Positions 1 through 4,953 of a stretch of DNA of 6,331 nt are shown piece by piece; position 1 is the first letter of the stretch; every line of letters starts with the position of its first letter. The translations under genes and the position numbers were made by a program. The notes beneath the pieces are model-generated. The model made no database searches. It saw only the letters and a program-made list of their open reading frames with translations, and was not told where the DNA came from. The stretch spans positions 1-6,331 of the forward strand of contig JAGOBT010000197.1 of NCBI GenBank assembly GCA_017999135.1. The letters run 5' to 3'. Source of the stretch: Burkholderiaceae bacterium (GTDB lineage: Bacteria; Pseudomonadota; Gammaproteobacteria; Burkholderiales; Burkholderiaceae_C).

Positions 1-756
1 GGCGTGCGCTACCTGCACCTGGGCCACACCCCCTGGGTGCAGGGCGCCATGCGCATCCGCCGCCCGCGCAAGCTGGAGCTGGAGTACGTGCAGCGCCTGA
101 TGGTCTGGCTGCTGCTGCACGATCCGGAGCAGTGGACGCAGCTGCGCTGTGTGCACCTGGGGCTGGGCGCCGGCGCGGGAGTGCGCTTCACCCATGCCGA
201 GGTGCAGGCGCGCCACAGCACCGTGGTGGAGATCAATCCGCAGGTCATCGCCGCCTGCCGGCAGTGGTTCCGCCTGCCCGCCGACGAGGAGCGGCTCGCC
301 GTGCTGCAGGCCGACGCCGGGGCCTGGGTCGCCGAGCCGGCCCGGCGCGGCATGGCCGATGTGCTCTGTGTGGACCTCTACGACCACGATGCGGCCGCGC
401 CGGTGCTGGACGATGCCGACTTCTACCGCCACTGCCACGACCTGTTGGACGATGGCGGGGTCATGACGGTCAACCTGTTCGGCCGCAACGCCAGCTTCCG
501 CCGCAGCGCCCGGCGCATCGCCGCAGCCTTCGGCGACGGGGCCCATGCCGGCACGGACGAAGGCCCGGGTCCGCGGGTGTGGATGCTCGCGCCCACCGAG
601 GAGGGCAACACCATCGTCATCGCACAGAAATCTTCCGTGATGCCTGAGCGTGAGATCCTGCTGCAGCGCGCCGCAGCGGTGACCGAGCGTTTCGGCCTGC
701 GGGCGGCCAGGTGGGTGCATGCGTTGCAGCCGCTCCAGCCACCGACCTCTGCCTGA
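1..756 (+). CDS. Spermidine-synthase-like (SpeE superfamily) SAM-fold protein, 5' end outside window
   Basis: The reading frame is open from the first base, and the first visible residues (YLHLGHTPWVQGAM) look internal to the fold, so the true start lies upstream. The visible part is 251 codons. It has the Rossmann-type methyltransferase order: a glycine-rich loop HLGLGAGAG (154-180), an acidic strand end VVEINP (Glu codon 229-231) that would contact the ribose of the nucleoside cofactor, an acidic QADAG motif near 310-325, and VDLYDHD (370-390) where polyamine aminopropyltransferases carry their catalytic Asp and the (S/T)DP motif. Because the GGGDGG loop and the TDP motif are both altered, true spermidine synthesis is doubtful. 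A divergent aminopropyl- or methyltransferase-like enzyme is the safer call. No signal peptide or membrane segment is visible, so it is probably cytosolic. The following ATPase gene starts about 24 bases after its stop with no terminator between, which suggests one transcript. Family is fairly sure; substrate is unknown. Confidence 0.8.
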   Translation, partial: GVRYLHLGHTPWVQGAMRIRRPRKLELEYVQRLMVWLLLHDPEQWTQLRCVHLGLGAGAGVRFTHAEVQARHSTVVEINPQVIAACRQWFRLPADEERLAVLQADAGAWVAEPARRGMADVLCVDLYDHDAAAPVLDDADFYRHCHDLLDDGGVMTVNLFGRNASFRRSARRIAAAFGDGAHAGTDEGPGPRVWMLAPTEEGNTIVIAQKSSVMPEREILLQRAAAVTERFGLRAARWVHALQPLQPPTSA

Positions 757-780
757 CCAGCGCGGAACCCTTCGTTGCCC

Positions 781-2661
781 ATGAACTCCAGCCACCGTCC
801 TCCCCCCGCCAGTCGCCCGACCGCACCGGCACCGGTTGCCAACGCGGCGACGTTGGACGGTCCGCTGAACTGGCGTCAGGTGGTGGGCTGGATGCGTCAC
901 GACGGGCTGTTGGCCGAGGCCGAGGCCGCCGCACTGGTGCAGCGCCTGGCCGCTGGCAGCTCCAGCCTGCATCCGCTGGTGCGTTTGGCCGGAGCACAGC
1001 TGCGCGACGCCCGTCCCGGTGCCCATCACGGTGAGGCACTGGACCTGGAGGCGCTGACCCGCTGGCTGGCGCAACGGCTGAAGCTGCCCTACCTGCGCAT
1101 CGATCCGCTGAAGGTGGACGTGGCCAGGGTCACCGAGGTGATGTCCGCCGCCTATGCCGAGAAGCGCCGGGTGCTGCCGGTGCAGGTCGGCGCCGGCGAG
1201 ATCACCGTGGCTACCGCCGAGCCCTTCGTGCTGGACTGGGTGAACGAGATCGCTGCGCACACCCGCAAGCAGGTGCGGCTGGTGCTGGCCAACCCGCAGG
1301 ACATTGCCCGCTTCACCACCGAGTTCTACTCGGTGGCGCGTTCGGTGCGGGCGGCGCAGAAGAGCGGCGAAACCAGCACGACGGTCAACTTCGAGCAGCT
1401 GGTCGAGATGGGCCAGCACAAGCAGCTCGACGCCAACGACCAGGGCGTGGTGCAGCTGGTGGACTGGTTGTGGAGCTACGCCTTCGAGCAGCGCGCCAGC
1501 GACATCCACCTGGAGCCGCGGCGGGATCAGTGCAGCATCCGCTTTCGCATCGACGGCGTGCTGCACACCGTCTACCAGCTGCCCACCACGGTGATGGCTG
1601 CGGTGACCGCACGCATCAAGCTGCTGGGCCGCATGGACGTGGTGGAGCGCCGGCGCGCGCAGGATGGCCGCATCAAGACCCGCAGCCCGCGCGGTGACGA
1701 GATCGAGATGCGCCTGTCCACGCTGCCCACTGCCTTTGGCGAAAAGCTGGTGATGCGCATCTTCGACCCGGAGGCCGCCGTCAAGCCGGTGGCGGACCTG
1801 GGGTTCGATCCGGGCGATGCCGCACGCTGGGAAGCCCTGATGGCCGCGCCACACGGCATCGTGCTGGTCACCGGGCCCACCGGCAGCGGCAAGACCACCA
1901 CGTTGTACGCCACCCTCAAGCGCCTGGCCACCGACGCGGTCAACGTCTGCACGGTGGAGGACCCGATCGAGATGATCGAGCCCGCCTTCAACCAGACCCA
2001 GGTGCAGCCGGCACTGGACCTGGACTTCGCCGCCAGCGTGCGTGCGCTGATGCGCCAGGATCCGGACATCATCATGGTCGGCGAGATCCGCGACCTGGAG
2101 ACCGCCGAGATGGCGGTGCAGGCCGCGCTCACCGGCCACCTGGTGTTCTCGACGCTGCACACCAACGACTCGGCCAGCGCGGTGACCCGGCTGCTGGACC
2201 TGGGCGTGCCGTCCTACCTGCTCAACGCGACGTTGATTGGTGTGCTGGCGCAGCGGCTGGTGCGCACGCTTTGTCCGCACTGCCGCCGGCCCGACGAGGC
2301 CCTCAGCCCGCAGGCCCTGGCGGCTGCGATGCCGGGCTGGCCGGCCGCACCGCTGCTGGCGCCCTGGAGCGCAGCGGGAGCCTTCCGGCCGATGCAGGCG
2401 GTGGGCTGCCCGGCCTGCCGCAATACCGGTTACCGGGGTCGCAGCGGGTTGTTCGAGCTGCTGACCTTTGATGAAGGGGTGCGAGCGGCTGTCACCGACA
2501 CCCCGGACCTGGCCGAACTGCGTCGGCAGACGCTGCGCTGTGGCCTGACGCCGCTGCGCCTGGCCGGCCTCCAGAAGGTGGCGCGTGGCCAGAGCACCCT
2601 GGACGAGGTGCTGCGTGCCACGCCGGATTTTCCGGCGGGGTTGGCGCCCATGCCCTCCTGA
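781..2661 (+). CDS. Orphan GspE/PulE/PilB-type secretion or pilus assembly ATPase
   Basis: This 626-residue protein has the full architecture of a type II secretion/type IV pilus assembly ATPase, a cytoplasmic hexamer that powers pilin or pseudopilin polymerisation. Residues about 25-190 form an MshEN/T2SSE_N-like N-terminal region. The N2 domain follows with RASDIHLEP (238-246) and RLSTLPTAFGEK (311-322). The motor domain has Walker A GPTGSGKTT (365-373, Lys371), Asp box TVEDPIE (391-397), Walker B IIMVGE (430-435, Glu435) and His box TGHLVFSTLHTND (451-463). Four cysteines (C498-x2-C501 and C543-x2-C546) form the zinc site typical of GspE and PilB and absent from PilT retraction ATPases. 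It is longer than usual GspE (about 500) or PilB (about 570). No GspF/PilC, pseudopilin or prepilin peptidase gene is present, so the machine it serves is unknown. ATG 781 was chosen; an in-frame TTG at 775 has better spacing (7 bases) from GGAA at 764-767 and would add two residues. It is probably translated from the transcript of the SpeE-like gene. Confidence 0.92.
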   Translation: MNSSHRPPPASRPTAPAPVANAATLDGPLNWRQVVGWMRHDGLLAEAEAAALVQRLAAGSSSLHPLVRLAGAQLRDARPGAHHGEALDLEALTRWLAQRLKLPYLRIDPLKVDVARVTEVMSAAYAEKRRVLPVQVGAGEITVATAEPFVLDWVNEIAAHTRKQVRLVLANPQDIARFTTEFYSVARSVRAAQKSGETSTTVNFEQLVEMGQHKQLDANDQGVVQLVDWLWSYAFEQRASDIHLEPRRDQCSIRFRIDGVLHTVYQLPTTVMAAVTARIKLLGRMDVVERRRAQDGRIKTRSPRGDEIEMRLSTLPTAFGEKLVMRIFDPEAAVKPVADLGFDPGDAARWEALMAAPHGIVLVTGPTGSGKTTTLYATLKRLATDAVNVCTVEDPIEMIEPAFNQTQVQPALDLDFAASVRALMRQDPDIIMVGEIRDLETAEMAVQAALTGHLVFSTLHTNDSASAVTRLLDLGVPSYLLNATLIGVLAQRLVRTLCPHCRRPDEALSPQALAAAMPGWPAAPLLAPWSAAGAFRPMQAVGCPACRNTGYRGRSGLFELLTFDEGVRAAVTDTPDLAELRRQTLRCGLTPLRLAGLQKVARGQSTLDEVLRATPDFPAGLAPMPS

Positions 2662-2668
2662 CGGCAGC

Positions 2669-2687
2669 CCGGGCGCGCTGCGCCCGG
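2669..2687 (+). terminator. GC-rich hairpin after the ATPase gene, possible terminator
   Basis: Eight bases after the ATPase stop codon, CCGGGCGC (2669-2676) pairs perfectly with GCGCCCGG (2680-2687) around a three-base loop. No T-run follows (the next bases are CCCTGTCC), so it is not a canonical intrinsic terminator. It may still stop transcription, act with Rho, or protect the mRNA 3' end. Its place between two likely transcription units fits that role. Confidence 0.45.
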
Positions 2688-2714
2688 CCCTGTCCGGACC
2701 CTGCTGCCTGCTAA

Positions 2715-2755
2715 GTGGTATCCACAGTCGGCCGCCGGAGGGCGCTGCCTAGAAT
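2715..2755 (+). promoter_or_regulatory. Candidate promoter region of tctBA
   Basis: TAGAAT at 2750-2755 differs from the sigma-70 -10 consensus TATAAT at one position and is a conspicuous A/T-rich hexamer in this GC-rich stretch. No good -35 box sits 16-18 bases upstream; the best partial match, TCCACA (2721-2726), is about 23 bases away, too far. A small dyad GTGG-TAT-CCAC (2715-2725) lies where an activator or repressor could bind. If the -10 is real, the transcript would start near 2762 and carry a leader of about 60 bases. The missing -35 makes an activator-dependent promoter possible. This is read from sequence only. Confidence 0.35.
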
Positions 2756-2778
2756 CGCCGCGAACCGTGGAGTGGGCG

Positions 2779-2826
2779 ATGTCCGTGCCCTGCGTCACGG
2801 ACGATTCGTCTGAGGAGACTTCATGA
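2779..2826 (+). CDS. Possible 15-codon leader ORF overlapping the tctB start
   Basis: An ATG at 2779 opens a 15-codon frame (MSVPCVTDDSSEETS) whose TGA (2824-2826) overlaps the tctB ATG (2823-2825) as ATGA. A Shine-Dalgarno-like GTGGAG lies at 2767-2772, six bases before the ATG. The tctB ribosome binding site lies inside the last codons of this ORF, so its translation could couple to, or control, tctB. Nothing in the peptide indicates a sensed amino acid; there is no run of one residue. Such a short frame can arise by chance in GC-rich DNA, so coding status is uncertain. Confidence 0.25.
   Translation: MSVPCVTDDSSEETS
2781..2802 (+). repeat. Inverted repeat in the tctB leader
   Basis: GTCCGTG (2781-2787) and CACGGAC (2796-2802) are perfect 7-base inverted arms around an 8-base spacer. 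The repeat ends ten bases before the tctB AGGAG. In DNA it could be an operator downstream of the promoter; in RNA it would form a stem-loop just ahead of the ribosome binding site. There is no T-run after it, so it is not an intrinsic attenuator by itself. Confidence 0.5.
2813..2817 (+). promoter_or_regulatory. Ribosome binding site of tctB
   Basis: AGGAG sits five bases before the ATG at 2823 and fixes that start. It is also within the last codons of the possible leader ORF. Confidence 0.8.
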
Positions 2827-3296
2827 AGATCAAGAGCCAGAAGGATTTCTGGTCGGGGCTGATGTTCATCGTCGTGGGCATCGCGTTTGCCTGGGGCGCC
2901 TTGAACTACAGCTTCGGCAACTCGGCACGGCCTGGGCCGGCCTATTTCCCTTTCGGTCTGGGCATCCTGCTGGCCATCCTGGGCGCGGTGGTGCTGTTCG
3001 GTGCGCTGACGGTGGAAACCGACGACGGTGACCCGATCGGCAAGTGGGCCTGGAAGCCGCTGATCATCGTGGTGCTGTCGCTGATCGGCTTCGGCCTCGC
3101 GCTGCCCCGCCTGGGCCTGGTGGTCAGCCTGCCGCTGCTGGTGTTTGCGGTGTCCACTGCAGGTGACGAGTTCCACTGGAAGGACGCGTTGATCAACGCC
3201 ACGATCCTCACCGCGTTGTCGTATGTCGTGTTCGTCAAGGGCCTGAGCCTGACGCTGCCGGTCCTGCCGGCCTTCCTGAACGCCACCGGCAGCTGA
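2823..3296 (+). CDS. tctB: Tripartite tricarboxylate transporter small membrane subunit TctB
   Basis: This 157-residue, very hydrophobic protein matches the TctB family in length and layout. There are four or five membrane segments: about 12-27, 44-62, 79-95 plus 97-112, and 121-140. The first loop carries GPAYFP (38-43), the family's characteristic turn before the second helix. A short acidic cytoplasmic or periplasmic loop (65-70, ETDDGD) separates the two halves. TctB is the small inner-membrane subunit of the TTT transporters, which use an ion gradient to import tri- or dicarboxylates delivered by the periplasmic protein TctC. It starts at ATG 2823 after a strong AGGAG, and tctA follows 12 bases after its stop, so the two are surely one operon. 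TctB sequences are poorly conserved, so the call leans partly on its place directly before tctA. Substrate cannot be told from sequence. Confidence 0.92.
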   Translation: MKIKSQKDFWSGLMFIVVGIAFAWGALNYSFGNSARPGPAYFPFGLGILLAILGAVVLFGALTVETDDGDPIGKWAWKPLIIVVLSLIGFGLALPRLGLVVSLPLLVFAVSTAGDEFHWKDALINATILTALSYVVFVKGLSLTLPVLPAFLNATGS

Positions 3297-3300
3297 GGGG
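3295..3300 (+). promoter_or_regulatory. Ribosome binding site of tctA, overlapping the tctB stop
   Basis: GAGGGG begins inside the tctB TGA codon and ends eight bases before the tctA ATG at 3309. Ribosomes ending tctB would sit on this site, which suggests translational coupling and balanced subunit synthesis. Confidence 0.65.
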
Positions 3301-3308
3301 CCTGACAC

Positions 3309-4823
3309 ATGGAACTGCTCAACAACCTGGCGCTGGGCTTCGGCGTTGCGTTCACCCTCACCAACCTGCTGTATGCCTTCGGCGGCGCCGTGCTCGGCAC
3401 CCTGATCGGCGTGCTGCCGGGCCTCGGCCCCGTGGCCACCATCGCGATGCTGCTGCCCAGCATCTACGCGCTGGACGCCACCCCTGCACTGATCATGCTG
3501 GCTGGCATCTATTACGGTGCACAGTACGGCGGCTCGACCACGGCGATCCTGATCAACGTGCCCGGCGAGGCCTCCTCGGTGGTCACCGCGCTGGACGGTT
3601 ACCAGATGGCACGCAAGGGCCGCGCCGGTGCCGCGCTGGCCGCAGCTGGCTTGGGCTCGTTCTTCGCCGGCACCGTGGGCACGATGATCATCGCTGCCTT
3701 TGCGCCGCCGCTGACCGAGTTGGCCTTCAAGTTTGGCCCGGCCGAGTACTTCAGCCTGATGGTGCTGGGCCTGATCGGCGCGGTGGTGCTGGCCTCGGGC
3801 TCGCTGGTCAAGGCGATCTCCATGATCCTGCTGGGCCTGCTGCTTGGCCAGATCAACACCGACGTCATCTCCGGCGTGCCGCGCTACAGCTTCGACATTC
3901 CCGAACTGACCGATGGCATCGGCTTCGTCACCATCGCCATGGGTGTGTTCGGCTTTGGCGAGATCATCTCCAACCTGGGTCGGCCGGCCGAACACCGCGA
4001 GGTCTTCACCAAGGACGTGAAGGGTCTGTGGCCGACCGCGCAGGACTTCAAGGATGCCGCTCCGGCCGTGCTGCGGGGGACGACCCTGGGCTCCATCCTG
4101 GGCGTGCTGCCCGGCGGCGGCGCCTTGCTGGCCTCCTTTGCCGCCTACACGCTGGAAAAAAAGACCCGTGGTCGCGCTGACCAGGTGCCTTTCGGCCAGG
4201 GCAACATCCGCGGCGTGGCCGGCCCCGAGGCGGCCAACAACGCCGGTGCGCAGACCAGCTTCATCCCGATGCTGACGCTGGGCATCCCGCCCAACGCGGT
4301 GATGGCGCTGATGGTGGGTGCGATGACCATCAAGGGCATCCAGCCCGGCCCGCAGGTGATGACCAGCAATCCGGACCTGTTCTGGGGCCTGATCGCCTCC
4401 ATGTGGATCGGCAACCTGATGCTGGTGATCCTGAACCTGCCGCTGATCGGCATCTGGATCAAGCTGCTGACGGTGCCCTACCGCTTCCTGTTCCCGGCCA
4501 TCGTGGTGTTCTGCTCCATCGGCCTGTACACGCTGAACAACAACAACTTCGACGTGTTCATGGGCGCGGGATTCGCCATCGTCGGCTACCTCTTCTACAA
4601 GCTGGGATGCGAGCCGGCGCCGCTGCTGCTGGGCTTCATCCTGGGGCCGATGATGGAGGAGAACCTGCGCCGCGCGCTGCTGCTGTCGCGCGGTGACTGG
4701 ACCACCTTCATGACCCGCCCGCTGTCGGCCGGGCTGCTGATTGCTGCGGCGCTGATGATCGTGGTGGTGCTGCTGCCGTCCATCCGCAACAAGCGGGAGG
4801 AAGCCTTCCAGGACGAAGGCTGA
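3309..4823 (+). CDS. tctA: Tripartite tricarboxylate transporter large membrane subunit TctA
   Basis: This complete 504-residue polytopic inner-membrane protein has the family's usual length (about 500). Hallmarks are GVLPGLGP (34-41), YYGAQYGGSTTAILINVPGE (68-87), a second GVLPGGGA (265-272), and GPEAANNAGAQTSFIP (305-320) followed by LTLGIP (322-327). The two GVLPG motifs lie in the two halves of the protein, each ahead of a conserved polar stretch, as expected for the internally duplicated fold. TctA is the large ion-coupled permease subunit that works with TctB and a TctC binding protein to import carboxylates such as citrate. It lies 12 bases after tctB, and a Rho-independent terminator follows about 40 bases after its stop, so the operon is tctBA only, without tctC. 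An unusual run of seven A (4156-4162) encodes Glu283-Lys284-Lys285 and forms an in-frame A-AAA-AAG heptamer. Family assignment is secure; substrate is unknown. Confidence 0.97.
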   Translation: MELLNNLALGFGVAFTLTNLLYAFGGAVLGTLIGVLPGLGPVATIAMLLPSIYALDATPALIMLAGIYYGAQYGGSTTAILINVPGEASSVVTALDGYQMARKGRAGAALAAAGLGSFFAGTVGTMIIAAFAPPLTELAFKFGPAEYFSLMVLGLIGAVVLASGSLVKAISMILLGLLLGQINTDVISGVPRYSFDIPELTDGIGFVTIAMGVFGFGEIISNLGRPAEHREVFTKDVKGLWPTAQDFKDAAPAVLRGTTLGSILGVLPGGGALLASFAAYTLEKKTRGRADQVPFGQGNIRGVAGPEAANNAGAQTSFIPMLTLGIPPNAVMALMVGAMTIKGIQPGPQVMTSNPDLFWGLIASMWIGNLMLVILNLPLIGIWIKLLTVPYRFLFPAIVVFCSIGLYTLNNNNFDVFMGAGFAIVGYLFYKLGCEPAPLLLGFILGPMMEENLRRALLLSRGDWTTFMTRPLSAGLLIAAALMIVVVLLPSIRNKREEAFQDEG

Positions 4824-4862
4824 AGCAGCGCGGCCGCCCCTGCACCGCGGATCCTTCGCAAC

Positions 4863-4895
4863 ACGACCCCACCCCCGCGGTGGGGTTTGTCGTTT
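4863..4895 (+). terminator. Rho-independent terminator of tctBA
   Basis: ACCCCACC (4866-4873) pairs with GGTGGGGT (4879-4886) around the loop CCCGC. The stem is followed by the T-rich TTGTCGTTTCT. Outer arms ACGAC (4863-4867) and GTCGT (4889-4893) can alternatively lengthen the stem across a TTT bulge. It lies 40 bases after the tctA stop and separates tctBA from the MFS gene. Confidence 0.85.
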
Positions 4896-4905
4896 CTGCA
4901 CCGTC

Positions 4906-4922
4906 ATGCCAGCTGCAGGCAT
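4906..4922. promoter_or_regulatory. Imperfect palindrome upstream of the MFS gene, possible operator
   Basis: ATGCCaGC-T-GCaGGCAT is symmetric about T4914, with seven of eight positions per arm complementary (only A4911/A4917 fail). It lies between the tct terminator and the MFS start, the usual place for a transporter's regulator to bind. No regulator gene is in the window and no clear -35/-10 pair was found near it, so the role is inferred from position and symmetry only. Confidence 0.35.
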
Positions 4923-4923
4923 C

Positions 4924-4953
4924 ATGGTTGACCGACTGCCGCCACTCCGATGA
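4924..4953 (+). CDS. Possible 9-codon mini-ORF overlapping the MFS start
   Basis: ATG 4924 opens MVDRLPPLR, and its TGA (4951-4953) overlaps the MFS ATG (4950-4952) as ATGA. An in-frame ATG at 4906 would make it 15 codons (MPAAGI added). Ribosome binding is weak (CAGG at 4916-4919). The MFS start itself has no Shine-Dalgarno sequence, so coupling from this mini-ORF would explain its translation. Six residues, VDRLPP, recur at residues 18-23 of the MFS protein. Coding status is uncertain. Confidence 0.22.
   Translation: MVDRLPPLR

Noticed and set aside
132..647. A 171-codon + strand frame inside the SpeE-like gene, and similar internal frames elsewhere
   Set aside because: Arginine-, alanine- and glycine-rich translations with no domain, fully overlapped by a gene with recognised motifs; typical of GC-rich shadow frames.
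775..780. TTG at 775 as the start of the ATPase gene
   Set aside because: The spacing to GGAA (764-767) is better than for ATG 781, but the gain is two residues and ATG is the commoner start. Kept as an alternative, not the main call.
2718..2726. GTATCCACA, one mismatch from the DnaA box TTATCCACA
   Set aside because: A single copy with no AT-rich unwinding region, no further boxes and no replication genes; not evidence for an origin.
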